DNA from: Oceanicaulis sp. HLUCCA04
Lineage (GTDB): Bacteria; Pseudomonadota; Alphaproteobacteria; Caulobacterales; Maricaulaceae
Assembly: GCA_001314625.1 (NCBI GenBank)
Contig: LJSH01000001.1
Coordinates: 186,001 to 250,000, forward strand
DNA: 64,000 nt
Direction: 5' to 3'
The notes beneath the pieces were generated by a model that saw only the letters and a list, made by a program, of their open reading frames with translations, ran no database searches and was not told the DNA's origin. This document shows positions 11,823 through 20,692 of this stretch, piece after piece (the stretch's first letter is position 1; each line of letters opens with the position of its first letter). The translations under genes and the position numbers were made by a program.

Positions 11823-12781
11823 AACACTGTCTCCTGCTGGCCGCGTTCCGCGAGCAGTTCGAGCACCGCCATGCGAACCGCCACTCCGGCCTCGACCTGA
11901 TCCAGGATCACTGACACCGCCTCGTCATCGGCCAGCGCGGAGGTTATTTCGATGCCACGGTTCATCGGGCCGGGATGCATGACAATGCAGCCTTCATTGG
12001 CCAGCGACAGCCGCGTATGATCAACGCCATAGAGGGCCGCGTATTCGCGCGCCGACGGGATCAGGCCGGATTGCATCCGTTCGCGCTGCACGCGCAGCAC
12101 CATGACCGCGTCGCAGCCTTCTATCGCGGCCTCTACCGAGTGGAACACGCTTGCACCCCAACGGTCTGCGTCCGCAGGCAACAGGCTGGCCGGGCCGCAC
12201 AGGCGGATATCGGCATTCATCAACGAGAGCAGCGCCACGTTGGACCGCGCGACGCGCGAATGGAGAATATCGCCAATAATCGCAATACGCCTGCCGCCGA
12301 TATCGCCCAGATGTTCGGTCAGGGTGAACAGGTCCAGCAGGGCCTGTGTCGGGTGCTCATTGGCACCGTCCCCGGCATTGATCGTGGAGATTCCGGTCGT
12401 GCGCTGGAAAAATTCAGCCGCGCCAGGGCTGTGGTGGCGCACCACCAGAAGGTCCGGCTGCATCGCCGCCAGCGTGTTGGCCGTATCGGCCAGGCTTTCG
12501 CCCTTTTTCAGGGATGCATTGCCAGCGGAAAAATTGACGACATCCGCGCCCAGCCGCTTGGCCGCGATCTCGAAGCTTGCCAGCGTGCGCGTTGAGGCTT
12601 CGAAGAACAGATTGATTACCGTCAGCCCTTTAAGGCTGGGATGTTTCTTGTCTTCGGTCCGGTTACGGGAAAGGTGAGCGCGCGCGCTGTCGAAAATGAG
12701 TTCCAGATCAACGCGGTTGAGAGCGGACGCCGCTATCAGTCCGCGATGGGGGAAGGTGTAGCCGTGATCACCCTGTCCCAT
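11819..12781 (-). CDS. pyrB: Aspartate carbamoyltransferase catalytic subunit
   Basis: This 320-residue protein condenses carbamoyl phosphate with aspartate in de novo pyrimidine synthesis. The carbamoyl-phosphate loop is FFEASTRTLASFEIAAKRLG. Further signatures are NASLKKGESLADT, GDGANEHPTQALLDLFTL and HPGPMNRGIEI near the end. No regulatory subunit (pyrI) is adjacent; instead the degenerate dihydroorotase follows with a 4-nt overlap, as in the PyrB/PyrC' arrangement. The ATG at 12781 has a GGCGGAG ribosome-binding site upstream. Confidence 0.95.
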   Translation of the reverse strand: MGQGDHGYTFPHRGLIAASALNRVDLELIFDSARAHLSRNRTEDKKHPSLKGLTVINLFFEASTRTLASFEIAAKRLGADVVNFSAGNASLKKGESLADTANTLAAMQPDLLVVRHHSPGAAEFFQRTTGISTINAGDGANEHPTQALLDLFTLTEHLGDIGGRRIAIIGDILHSRVARSNVALLSLMNADIRLCGPASLLPADADRWGASVFHSVEAAIEGCDAVMVLRVQRERMQSGLIPSAREYAALYGVDHTRLSLANEGCIVMHPGPMNRGIEITSALADDEAVSVILDQVEAGVAVRMAVLELLAERGQQETVL

Positions 12782-12845
12782 TCAAAACTCCGCCTCTCAT
12801 GCGGTTGCGCGGTATAGTGGTGTGCGCGCGTCCCGGCAATAGACC

Positions 12846-13784
12846 CTAACTCAAAAGCGTCAGCGCAGTGAGGACGGGCAGGGCAATCGCGCTTATCAGA
12901 ACCGTGAGCGTGATCATGCCGGCCGTGAGGCCCGTCTCGCCGTCGAACTCGGTAGCTACCGCATAGACGAAAGCTGCCGACGGACCGCCCAGAGCAAGGA
13001 CGAGTAGCGTTTGGGCGTTGCCATCGATGCCCAGCGCGCCTGCCCCGGCCAGTACCCCCAGCGGAATGGCCAGCGAGCGGATGGCCGCTGCGGTGAACAA
13101 CAGGCGGATGCGGCCTTTCAGGGCCGCAAAATCGAGCCCCGCGCCCATGCAGATCAGTACCAGCGCCAGTGAGCCGTAACCGGCAAGGTCCAGCGGAGAC
13201 AGCAGCGTCTCCACCGTTTCGGCCGACAGGAGAGGCGGCAATAGCGGCCAGACCAGCGCCGCCGCGACGGCCAGCAGGCACGCGATCAGAACCGGATCGG
13301 TGGCCAGCGCAGGCAGCGCCTTGCGCATGCCGCCCGCACGCGTGCCCGCGAACGCCATGACGATGATGATGGTGGCCAGCACCAGCGATGGCGTGGCAAT
13401 CGTACCCGTCCATTGCAGGGAGGCTTCCCCCTGCAGTCGATCTGCTAGGGTGAAGAAAAGCACCACATTCCAGACGCAGCACACCGCCACCAGAGCGGCC
13501 GTCTCGCGCGCGCTGGCTTTGAGAAGGCGCGCCATGCCCAGCGACAGAACCAGCGCCAGCGCTATGCCGCCGGCCGACAACGCAAGGACGGGCAGGGCGC
13601 CTGCCTGCATCAGGTCTGCGCGGGCAATGGTGACGAAGAGCACGCAAGGCAGAAGCACACGGTAGTTCAGCAAGTTGATCCCGCGCCACTGGCCGTCGGG
13701 AATGATCTGCCAGCGGCGCAGGGCGTAGCCGAGCGCCACCAGCACGAAAGCCGGAAAGAAGACGGCGAGTATCTGCAGGGTCAT
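12846..13784 (-). CDS. AEC family transporter (first of a tandem pair)
   Basis: This 312-residue membrane protein belongs to the auxin efflux carrier family. It opens with the typical LAVFFPAFVLVALGYALRRW and has two blocks of about five hydrophobic helices, the half-repeat architecture of the family. The segment LALVLICMGAGLDFAALKGR begins the conserved second-half region. The substrate is unknown; bacterial relatives move malate or other carboxylates. Its ATG overlaps the stop of the upstream AEC gene by 4 nt (ATGA), so the pair is co-translated. The two share the same segment order and lengths but diverge clearly, suggesting an old duplication or a heteromeric pair. Confidence 0.85.
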   Translation of the reverse strand: MTLQILAVFFPAFVLVALGYALRRWQIIPDGQWRGINLLNYRVLLPCVLFVTIARADLMQAGALPVLALSAGGIALALVLSLGMARLLKASARETAALVAVCCVWNVVLFFTLADRLQGEASLQWTGTIATPSLVLATIIIVMAFAGTRAGGMRKALPALATDPVLIACLLAVAAALVWPLLPPLLSAETVETLLSPLDLAGYGSLALVLICMGAGLDFAALKGRIRLLFTAAAIRSLAIPLGVLAGAGALGIDGNAQTLLVLALGGPSAAFVYAVATEFDGETGLTAGMITLTVLISAIALPVLTALTLLS

Positions 13785-14698
13785 AGGGCGGCTATCGCTA
13801 TCCAGATCGGAAGGGTCACGGCGGCAAGCAGGGTCGTTGCGGTGACGTGGCCGGCCATCATCTCTGCATCACCGCCCATTTCGCGCGCCAGCACATAGGC
13901 GGCGGCGGCTCCAGGCGTTGCGCCGATGCCGACCAGCACGGCCAGCGCCACACCTTCCACGCCCAGCAGGATACCCAATGCGTAGAAGACCGCCGGTGCG
14001 ATGATCAGCTTGGCTGTTACCGAGAGCGAGATGATGCCGGGCCGCGCACGCAGCGACGTAAAGTCCAGCCCCGCTCCTATCGTCAGAAGAATCAGCGGCA
14101 GGGAGGCGCGCCCGGCAAGATCCAGCGTGTCGGCCACCGGCCCGCTTTGGAAAGCGCCTGCCAGGTTGGCGGCCAGCCCGGCCAGACAGCCCAGGATGAT
14201 CGGGTTGGTGATAATGCGCAGGCCCACACGCCTCAGGTTGGGCGTGTGCTCGCTTGTGCCCCAGATGGTCATGATGCCGACGCACATCACGTTCACCAGC
14301 GGCACGGTGGGCGCGAAGGCGAGGGCGGCAAGCGCGGCACCTTCCTCGCCAAATGCCGCCGGGGCCAGCGCCAGCAGGACGAATCCGTTCCAGCGCACGC
14401 CGCCCTGAAAGAGGCTGGTATAGAGCGGGCCCGGCATGGGTATGAGGCGGAAGCCGAGCATGATCGCGCCCATCACCAGAAACCCTGCCGCTGCGGCCAG
14501 CATGAAACTGCCTGCAGGTACGGCTTCGTAGTCGGCGCGGCTGATCGTGATGAACAGGAAGGCGGGCATCAGCGCCTGATAGGACAGCCGGTTGATCCCG
14601 CCCCACAGGGGTGCCGCCACCAGCCCGGACCGGCGCAAGACCCAGCCCAGTGCGATGACCCCAAAGACCGGGACAAGTGCGGCAACGACCGGGCTCAT
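13781..14698 (-). CDS. AEC family transporter (second of a tandem pair)
   Basis: This 305-residue protein of the same family as its neighbour begins VVAALVPVFGVIALGWVLRR. It carries the equivalent second-half segment LILLTIGAGLDFTSLRARPG, and about ten hydrophobic segments are visible. Both ends are overlapped by 4 nt: its start by the ruvX stop and its stop by the next AEC start. The unit ruvX-AEC-AEC is therefore likely one transcript, although the permease pair has no obvious link to RuvX. Substrate unknown. Confidence 0.85.
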   Translation of the reverse strand: MSPVVAALVPVFGVIALGWVLRRSGLVAAPLWGGINRLSYQALMPAFLFITISRADYEAVPAGSFMLAAAAGFLVMGAIMLGFRLIPMPGPLYTSLFQGGVRWNGFVLLALAPAAFGEEGAALAALAFAPTVPLVNVMCVGIMTIWGTSEHTPNLRRVGLRIITNPIILGCLAGLAANLAGAFQSGPVADTLDLAGRASLPLILLTIGAGLDFTSLRARPGIISLSVTAKLIIAPAVFYALGILLGVEGVALAVLVGIGATPGAAAAYVLAREMGGDAEMMAGHVTATTLLAAVTLPIWIAIAAL

Positions 14699-15156
14699 TC
14701 CTGCGGTACGCCTTCGGCAATGCGCAACAATGCGTCTTCCAGGATTACGGCGGCCGCCTCGGCGTCGATCATCTCCTTGTGGCGGTGGATCGGGATGCCC
14801 GCTTCGGACAGGGTTTCACTCGCCTCGAAGGTAGAAAGCCGCTCATCCTGATAGGCAATCGGCAGATCGCGCAGACGCAACAGATTCGTGGCGAGCGAGC
14901 GCGCGGACTGCGCGCGCCGCCCGTCCCCGCCATCCATGTGCAGGGGCAGACCGATGATCATCCCCTTGCAGGCGCGCTCGTCATAGAGCCTGAAAATGCG
15001 CGCCGCATCCTCGGAAAATTTTGTCCGTCCGATGGTTTCCACCGCGCTGACCAGCGTGCGGTCTGAATTGCAGGCCGCCACGCCGATAGTGCGTGTGCCG
15101 GGGTCCAGCGCCATCAGAGGCCCATTGGGCAGCAGGGCCGGGTGCATGAAAATCAT
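14695..15156 (-). CDS. ruvX: RuvX/YqgF Holliday junction resolvase family protein
   Basis: This 153-residue RNase H-fold protein is of the YqgF family, which acts in pre-16S rRNA end processing and has been proposed as a Holliday junction resolvase. The first acidic strand is MALDPGTRTIGVAACNSD. GMIIGLPLHMDGGDGRRAQ and YQDERLSTFEA are the other family blocks, and the last acidic residue is expected in the MIDAEAAAVIL helix. The ATG at 15156 is preceded by AGGGAGC. Proximity to pyrB is typical of alphaproteobacteria. Confidence 0.9.
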   Translation of the reverse strand: MIFMHPALLPNGPLMALDPGTRTIGVAACNSDRTLVSAVETIGRTKFSEDAARIFRLYDERACKGMIIGLPLHMDGGDGRRAQSARSLATNLLRLRDLPIAYQDERLSTFEASETLSEAGIPIHRHKEMIDAEAAAVILEDALLRIAEGVPQE

Positions 15157-15181
15157 GGCGCTGGATGCTCCCTGCGGGGTG

Positions 15182-15925
15182 TCAGGCCGTCATCCCGCCT
15201 GCGACATCGATAGTCGTGCCGGTCACATAGCTGCTTTCATCGCTGGCGAGAAACACCGCGACGCTCGCGATTTCACCGGCTTTACCATAGCGGCCAAGTG
15301 GCACCATCATGCGTTGCAGGTCAGCCGTTTCGCCGTCTGCCGGGTTCATGTCGGTGTCGATAGGTCCCGGCTGGATGACGTTGGCGCGCAAGCCCTTGCG
15401 GCCGAGCTCGCGCGCCGCGGCCTTGGTCAGCATCTGCACGGCGGCTTTCGAGGCGCAGTAGGAGCCAAGGCCCGGAGAGGGCGCGCGGTCGCCCAGAATG
15501 GACCCGACCGTAATGATGGAGCTGCCGGGCTCCATGATATTGGCGGCAAGCCGGATCGCCTCGAACGGCGCGGTGACATTGACGGCCATTACATCATTCC
15601 AGTCCTCGTCGCTCATCTTGCGCAAGGTGACTTCGCGAGCGATCCCGGCATTGTTGACCAGAATGTCGATCCGTCCGTGGCGCTCGGCAGCTTCGCGCAT
15701 GATTTTGGTCGTCTCGCCCGCCTTGCGCGCATCGCAAGACACAGCTTCGGCCTTGCCGCCCTTGGCGTTGATCGCGGCGGCCACGGCTTCGGCCTTGTCC
15801 TTCGATCCGCCATAGGTCAGCACCACGGCCGCGCCTTCGTCTGCAAAAGCGTGACATATCGCTGCGCCGATACCCCGCGAACCACCCGTTACAAATGCGA
15901 TCTTTCCTGACAGCCTTGCGCCCAT
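15182..15925 (-). CDS. SDR family NAD(P)-dependent oxidoreductase
   Basis: This 247-residue short-chain dehydrogenase has the cofactor motif TGGSRGIG, the structural NNAG, the catalytic Ser in VGSILGDR and Y-C-A-S-K (YxxxK). It ends with PLGRYGKAGEIASVAVFLAS and VTGTTIDVAGGM, the pattern of 3-oxoacyl-reductase-like SDRs. Small residues and basic Arg after the first strand suggest NADPH, but this is uncertain. The open frame extends to 16018, but ATG 15925 has a strong GGAGGA ribosome-binding site a few bases upstream and gives the standard length. It diverges from the acyltransferase-like gene at 16021. The substrate is not known. Confidence 0.88.
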   Translation of the reverse strand: MGARLSGKIAFVTGGSRGIGAAICHAFADEGAAVVLTYGGSKDKAEAVAAAINAKGGKAEAVSCDARKAGETTKIMREAAERHGRIDILVNNAGIAREVTLRKMSDEDWNDVMAVNVTAPFEAIRLAANIMEPGSSIITVGSILGDRAPSPGLGSYCASKAAVQMLTKAAARELGRKGLRANVIQPGPIDTDMNPADGETADLQRMMVPLGRYGKAGEIASVAVFLASDESSYVTGTTIDVAGGMTA

Positions 15926-16020
15926 GACAGATGTCTCCTCCAACTTGCTGCGTTGCCGTTCTATATCAGGGCGAGAGACAAGCCCGTTCGCCCCTTTACT
16001 GCAAGCATTGAGACGCATTG

Positions 16021-17163
16021 ATGGCTGAAATCAGCGTGCGCATGACCGGCGGAATGGCAGAGATCGCGCCAGAAATCTGGGACAGTTTTGCCAATGCGGA
16101 GGGCGAAGCGTTTGATCCCTTCGTGAGCTGGAACTTCCTTGAAGCGCTGGAGGCGTCGGGCAGTGTCAGCGCAGAGACCGGCTGGACGCCGCGCCATCTG
16201 ATTGCCGAGGACGAAGCGGGCAATGTGCTCGGCGTTCTCCCGCTCTACGTCAAAACCCATTCCTACGGCGAATACGTCTTCGACCATGCCTGGGCTGATG
16301 CGCTGCACCGGGCAGGCGGGGAGTATTATCCAAAGCTCGTCACGACGGTGCCCTTCACCCCTGTGACCGGACGGCGCGTGCTGTCGCCTGACCCGGCGAT
16401 CCACCGCGCCCTCGCTGGCGCCGCAAAATCTGTCGCCGGTCAATGGAGCGCTTCGGGCTGGCATGTACTCTTCGCCGGCCCATCAGAGCGCGAGGCGCTG
16501 GCCGGGTCAGGCTTGATGGAACGGTTCGATATCCAGTTCATCTGGGATAATCGCGGCTATGACAGCTACGATGACTTCCTGGCCGATCTCGCCTCGCGCA
16601 AGCGCAAGGCCTTGCGGAAAGAACGTGAGGCCGCGCAAGCCGGACTGGAGATCGTCCCGTTGACCGGCGCGGAGCTCACCGACGAGCACTGGGACGTCTT
16701 CTTTGCCTGCTATCAGGATACTGGCGAGCGCAAATGGGGCACGCCCTATCTCAACCGCGACTTTTTCCGCCTGATCCATCAGCGCATGGCTGACAAGGTG
16801 CTGATGGTGATGGCGCGCCGGGAGGGGCAGTGGATCGCCTCGGCACTGAACTTCATCGGGGGTGAGGCGCTCTACGGGCGCTATTGGGGCTGCCTCGAGC
16901 ACCGCGAAAACCTGCATTTCGAGCTCTGCTACCATCAGGCCATCGACTACGCGATTGCGCATGGTCTCAAGCGCGTTGAGGCGGGCGCGCAAGGCCATCA
17001 TAAGCTGGCACGTGGCTACCGCCCGCAAGCGGTCGGTTCATCCCACTTCCTCACCCATGAAGGCCTTGGCACAGCGGTTGGCCGCTTTCTGCAGCGCGAG
17101 CGTCAGGCGGTGCTGACCGAGATCATCGCACTGGATGAGGAAGGGCCATACCGGAAGGGTTGA
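16021..17163 (+). CDS. COG3146-type predicted N-acyltransferase (GNAT/FemAB-like)
   Basis: This 380-residue soluble protein is of the family often labelled peptidoglycan biosynthesis or GNAT-like. Recognisable blocks are WNFLEALEASGSVSAETGW near the N-terminus, YVFDHAWADALHRAGGEYYPK, and SRKRKALRKEREAA before the second GNAT-like fold. RYWGCLEHRENLHFELCYHQ and EAGAQGHHKLARGYRP lie near the C-terminus. The fold suggests acyl or aminoacyl transfer from a CoA or tRNA donor, but the true substrate of the family is unknown to me. TTG at 16018 directly precedes ATG 16021; the ATG is preferred. It is divergently transcribed from the SDR with 95 bases between. Confidence 0.8.
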   Translation: MAEISVRMTGGMAEIAPEIWDSFANAEGEAFDPFVSWNFLEALEASGSVSAETGWTPRHLIAEDEAGNVLGVLPLYVKTHSYGEYVFDHAWADALHRAGGEYYPKLVTTVPFTPVTGRRVLSPDPAIHRALAGAAKSVAGQWSASGWHVLFAGPSEREALAGSGLMERFDIQFIWDNRGYDSYDDFLADLASRKRKALRKEREAAQAGLEIVPLTGAELTDEHWDVFFACYQDTGERKWGTPYLNRDFFRLIHQRMADKVLMVMARREGQWIASALNFIGGEALYGRYWGCLEHRENLHFELCYHQAIDYAIAHGLKRVEAGAQGHHKLARGYRPQAVGSSHFLTHEGLGTAVGRFLQRERQAVLTEIIALDEEGPYRKG

Positions 17164-17226
17164 GGCTGGCCGCGCCAAGCGTGGCTTGGTAGACAGAGAC
17201 TGATAACCGCCACCCGGAGACACGCC

Positions 17227-17658
17227 ATGAGCCTTGATGGCCGCTATGACGACCAAAATATTTTCGCGAAAATCCTGCGCGGCGAGGCGCCGTGCGTGAA
17301 AGTTCGCGAGGATGAGCACACGCTGGCCATCATGGATGTGTTTCCGCAAGCGCCCGGTCATGTGCTGGTGATACCGAAGGAAAAAGCCCGCAATCTGTTC
17401 GAGCTGTCCGAGGACGCGGCGGAAAAATCCATTCTGGCGGTGAAGACGGTGGCCGCCGCCGTGCGCCGCGGGCTGGGGCCTGACGGCGTGTTAGTGGCCC
17501 AGTTCAATGGCGCCCCGGCCGGCCAGACCGTCTTCCATATCCATTTCCACATCATTCCGCGCCGCGAGGGTGTGGAGATTGCCGGACACGGGAATGCCAA
17601 AATGGCTGACACGGCTGAACTTGAGGCGCTGGCGGAGAAAATCCGGGCGGCTTTGTAG
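17227..17658 (+). CDS. HIT family nucleotide hydrolase/transferase
   Basis: This 143-residue histidine-triad protein has the active site HIHFHIIPR (HxHxHxx) in GQTVFHIHFHIIPR. The N-terminal block IFAKILRGEAPCVKVRED is typical of Hint-type purine nucleoside phosphoramidases. The catalytic histidine is the middle of the triad. Members hydrolyse AMP-N-linked substrates. The ATG at 17227 follows a CCCGGAGAC ribosome-binding site. It stands alone between the acyltransferase-like gene and the SET gene. Confidence 0.9.
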   Translation: MSLDGRYDDQNIFAKILRGEAPCVKVREDEHTLAIMDVFPQAPGHVLVIPKEKARNLFELSEDAAEKSILAVKTVAAAVRRGLGPDGVLVAQFNGAPAGQTVFHIHFHIIPRREGVEIAGHGNAKMADTAELEALAEKIRAAL

Positions 17659-17693
17659 TCCTGATGGCCATTCAGAGGTTCAGTATTCTGAAA

Positions 17694-17775
17694 TCCCGGA
17701 GGCCCGAAGGGTCATCCGGGACCTCATTCAGACAAATCGCAAGAAGACCCCGGGTCTCGCGCGCTCGCCCGGGGT
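17694..17775. repeat. Paired intergenic palindromes after the HIT gene
   Basis: Two hairpins lie close together: a 7-bp stem at 17694-17700/17715-17721 and an 8-bp stem at 17747-17754/17768-17775 (ACCCCGGG with CCCGGGGT). The second could double as a terminator for the HIT gene, although no long T-run follows. Their arrangement resembles the palindrome pairs at 26346, 37423 and 62408. Confidence 0.5.
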
Positions 17776-17925
17776 TTCACGTAATGACGTAAAATCCCGC
17801 TTGATTTTTTTTCAATTCGCGCATCATAGGCGCTGGAGCGTCGCACTCTGCACGGGACGTGAATCGCCCTGTGCCCCTTTACCCGCCCGCGTCGACGCAC
17901 GGGCGCGTTCTGGCGTTCTTGCACC

Positions 17926-18363
17926 ATGCTACTCATCGACACTTTTGTCGGTCCCAGTGCCATTGAAGGCGTTGGGGTTTTTGCGGCTGAACCGATCCGC
18001 AAGGGACAGCTTATCTATCGCTTCGAGCCCGGCTTTGACCGGCTGATTGGCGAAGCTGAGCTGCCCAATTTTCCAGAAAGCATTCGCCACTTCATCGAGC
18101 GCTATACCTACCCGCATCCCAAAGAGGCCGGGATGCTGGTGCTGGATGCCGACAACGGCCGGCATATGAACCATTCGCTGCAGCCCAATACCGATTTTCG
18201 TGACTCGGTGTTCGGTTATGCGATCCGCGACATAGCCGCCGGCGAGGAAATCACCTGCAACTATGCAGAGTTCGAGCCGGACTTCTACATGCTGCCCTCG
18301 ATGGTGACGGCTCATATTGCTGCCAGTCAGCCGATGGCCAACGGCAATGGCGCACACCTGTAA
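17926..18363 (+). CDS. SET domain-containing protein
   Basis: This 145-residue protein consists of little more than a SET domain. It has the opening strand IEGVGVFAAEPIRKGQLIYRF, the NH motif in GRHMNHSLQPNTDF, and the pseudo-knot GEEITCNYAEFEPDF. These form the S-adenosylmethionine and lysine-channel site in lysine methyltransferases. The pre- and post-SET cysteine clusters of histone enzymes are missing, as is usual for bacterial versions. The target is not known. It sits upstream of a histone-deacetylase-like gene, a suggestive but unproven pairing since 58 bases separate them and both families have non-histone roles in bacteria. Confidence 0.85.
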   Translation: MLLIDTFVGPSAIEGVGVFAAEPIRKGQLIYRFEPGFDRLIGEAELPNFPESIRHFIERYTYPHPKEAGMLVLDADNGRHMNHSLQPNTDFRDSVFGYAIRDIAAGEEITCNYAEFEPDFYMLPSMVTAHIAASQPMANGNGAHL

Positions 18364-18421
18364 CCGGGTGTAGTGGCCAATGCACTTGTGGAAGGCGGGA
18401 GGTGATGGCTAGCTTGCATCC

Positions 18422-19333
18422 ATGCGCACGATTGCCATCACTTCCGCCTCCGGCTTTGATCATGTAACGCCTGACGGCCACCCCGAACGCGTGGCACGTC
18501 TCGACTCCGTCAGCGGCGCACTCGGCTCCCTGTCGTCCCGCGAAGCCTCGCCTGCATCGCGCGAGGATCTGGCGCGTGTGCATGACGCGGCTCACATCGA
18601 CCGTGTTTTTGCCGCCAGTCCGGATTCGGGGCATGTCTCGCTGGATGCCGATACCTGGATGAGCCCCGGCTCTCTCAACGCCGCGCTGCATGCCTGCGGC
18701 GCGGCGATCGAGGGCGTTAATGCCGTGCTGGATGGCGAGGCTGAGGCCGTGTTCATCGGTTGCCGTCCGCCAGGTCACCACGCCGAGCCCGACCGGGCGA
18801 TGGGCTTTTGCCTGTTCAACCAGATTGCTGTCGGCGCGCTCCACGCTCTGGAGGCGAGGGGGCTTTCGCGCGTCGCGGTCATCGATATCGATGTGCATCA
18901 CGGCAATGGCACGCAGGCCACCGCCGAGCGCGAACCGCGCCTGTTCTTCGGTTCGGTTCATCAGGGCTGGATCTATCCGGGCACCGGCGCAGCGCACGAG
19001 ACCGGACGGCATGGCAATATTGCCAATCGTCCTTTGCCTGCCGGCGCGAATGGCGCAACCTGGCACCCGGCGCTTGATGAACTGATTGAAGCGGTTCGCG
19101 CCTTTGGTCCCCAGCTGCTGCTGGTGTCTGCCGGGTTTGATGCGCACAAGGATGATCCGCTGGCCGGGCTGTCTCTGGAGGAGGCGGATTTCGCCCGCGC
19201 TGGCACGGCGCTCGCCCGGCTTGCACAGGAAACCACCAACTCGCGGCTTGTCTGCGTGCTTGAGGGCGGATACGACTGCCCCGCGCTTGAACGGTCGGTT
19301 GCGGCTTTTGTTGGCGCGCTGCAGGCGGCCTGA
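18422..19333 (+). CDS. Histone deacetylase family protein
   Basis: This 303-residue arginase/deacetylase-fold protein of the class II type has the zinc-site and charge-relay blocks intact. These are RPPGHHAEPDRAMGFCLFN with the tandem histidines, DIDVHHGNGTQATA, and VSAGFDAHKDDPLAGL with the third ligand. It ends LVCVLEGGYDC. Bacterial members include acetylpolyamine amidohydrolases and protein deacetylases; the substrate cannot be chosen here. ATG at 18422. The next gene begins 50 bases after its stop. Confidence 0.9.
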   Translation: MRTIAITSASGFDHVTPDGHPERVARLDSVSGALGSLSSREASPASREDLARVHDAAHIDRVFAASPDSGHVSLDADTWMSPGSLNAALHACGAAIEGVNAVLDGEAEAVFIGCRPPGHHAEPDRAMGFCLFNQIAVGALHALEARGLSRVAVIDIDVHHGNGTQATAEREPRLFFGSVHQGWIYPGTGAAHETGRHGNIANRPLPAGANGATWHPALDELIEAVRAFGPQLLLVSAGFDAHKDDPLAGLSLEEADFARAGTALARLAQETTNSRLVCVLEGGYDCPALERSVAAFVGALQAA

Positions 19334-19383
19334 CGGGGACCAGCGTCTGACAGATCGTGTCCGCTTCGATCCCCAGACATGTC

Positions 19384-19977
19384 ATGACCCAGCCTGATGC
19401 CACGCGCCTGCCCGGCTCCATAATCATCGCCCGCCACGGTGAGCCCGATGCGGACCGCCGCATGGTGCTAGACTGGCGTGGCTACGAGAAATGGTGGGCA
19501 GACTATGATCTGGCCGGGCTGAAAGAGGGCCAGAGCGCGCCCAGGGCGCTGTGTATGGCGGCCAGTCAGGCGCACTCGGTCTATGCCTCCACCCTGCCGC
19601 GCGCGGTTGAAACCGCACAGGCCTGTGTGGGCGAGCGCGAACTGACGCAGAACTCCGTTTTCGTCGAGGCGCCGCTACCGCCGCCGCCGATTCCCGGCCG
19701 GTTCAAGGCGCGCACCTGGGGCGTGTATGCGCGCTGCACCTGGTGGCTGGGCCTGTCACGCGGCAAGGAAACACGCCGTCAGGCCGAATCCCGCGCCGAA
19801 GAGGCCGCTGCCATCCTGATTGAGGCCGCCCAGCATGGCGATGTGGCCCTGTTTGCCCATGGCTGGTTTAACCGCATGCTGCGCCCTGTGCTCCAGCGTC
19901 ATGGTTATGTCTGCGTGCGTGATGGCGGGGACGGCTACTGGTCCTGGCGCAAATACGAGATCAAGGGCCGGGGCTGA
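19384..19977 (+). CDS. Histidine phosphatase family protein
   Basis: This 197-residue protein has the phosphohistidine motif IIIARHGEPDAD near the N-terminus and the second catalytic histidine in LFAHGWFNRMLRP. SVYASTLPRAVETA supplies the arginine typical of the branch. Two Trp-rich patches (DWRGYEKWWADYD and YARCTWWLGLS) are less usual and could contact membrane or substrate. The frame opens with GTG at 19357, but ATG 19384 (MTQPDATRLPGS) is taken as the start. Specific substrate unknown. Confidence 0.85.
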   Translation: MTQPDATRLPGSIIIARHGEPDADRRMVLDWRGYEKWWADYDLAGLKEGQSAPRALCMAASQAHSVYASTLPRAVETAQACVGERELTQNSVFVEAPLPPPPIPGRFKARTWGVYARCTWWLGLSRGKETRRQAESRAEEAAAILIEAAQHGDVALFAHGWFNRMLRPVLQRHGYVCVRDGGDGYWSWRKYEIKGRG

Positions 19978-20025
19978 CCGTCAACTCCACTGGACGCGCA
20001 AGGCAGCCCTTGCCAATCTGCCGCC

Positions 20026-20277
20026 ATGACCGACTCAATTCCTGCCGATATCGCCAAGCTGAGCTTTGAAGCTGCCCTGAAAGAGCTGGAGGACATTGTC
20101 CATCAGCTCGAACGCGGTGATGTGGAGCTGGAGAAATCCATCGCCATGTATGAGCGCGGCGCTGCGCTGCGCGCCCATTGCGAGGCGCGCCTGAAAGATG
20201 CGCAGCTGAAAGTCGACAAGATCGTGCTGGGCGCTGACGGCAAGCCGGGCATGGAGCCTGCGGGCCTGGACGGCTGA
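20026..20277 (+). CDS. xseB: Exodeoxyribonuclease VII small subunit
   Basis: This 83-residue helical protein matches Xse[22 protein letters not shown] followed by [22 protein letters not shown]. XseB binds the large subunit XseA to form a nuclease that degrades single-stranded DNA. xseA is not in this window. The stop and the csaA start overlap by one base (TGATG), so the two are coupled. Beyond xseA, the gene is often near ispA and dxs in alphaproteobacteria, and it is here. Confidence 0.93.
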   Translation: MTDSIPADIAKLSFEAALKELEDIVHQLERGDVELEKSIAMYERGAALRAHCEARLKDAQLKVDKIVLGADGKPGMEPAGLDG

Positions 20278-20645
20278 TGCGCGGGCCCGCCGATCCGCCT
20301 GCTACTGAAATCAGCCCGGATGATTTCTTTGCCGCAGACATCCGTCTTGGCACCATCACGCGCGCCGAGCCGTTTCCCGAGGCACGCAAACCGGCCTTCA
20401 AACTCTGGATCGATTTTGGCGAGGCAATCGGCGAGAAGCGGTCCTCTGCGCAGATAACGGCGCATTACCCGGTTGAAGACCTGCCCGGACGGCGCGTGCT
20501 GGCGGTGGTCAATTTTCCGCCGCGCCAGATTGGCCCTGTGCGCTCCGAAGTGCTGGTGCTGGGGGTAACGGACAGTGCAGGCGATGTGGTGTTGCTGGAG
20601 GTGCCGGAGCACGCCGATATGGCCAACGGTGCTGCGGTCAGCTAG
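20277..20645 (+). CDS. csaA: tRNA-binding domain protein, CsaA-like
   Basis: This 122-residue protein consists of a single OB-fold tRNA-binding domain (Trbp111/CsaA type). The domain starts FFAADIRLGTITRAEPFPEA and includes SSAQITAHYPVEDLPGRRVL and VVNFPPRQIGPVRSEVLVLG. CsaA homodimers bind tRNA and have been described as export-related chaperones in Bacillus; the role in alphaproteobacteria is unclear. The ATG overlaps the xseB stop. Confidence 0.88.
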   Translation: MRGPADPPATEISPDDFFAADIRLGTITRAEPFPEARKPAFKLWIDFGEAIGEKRSSAQITAHYPVEDLPGRRVLAVVNFPPRQIGPVRSEVLVLGVTDSAGDVVLLEVPEHADMANGAAVS

Positions 20646-20692
20646 ACCGGCTCTGTCCTGCCCCCTTTGCGCCCGGAGTGCGTCTGCCCGTC

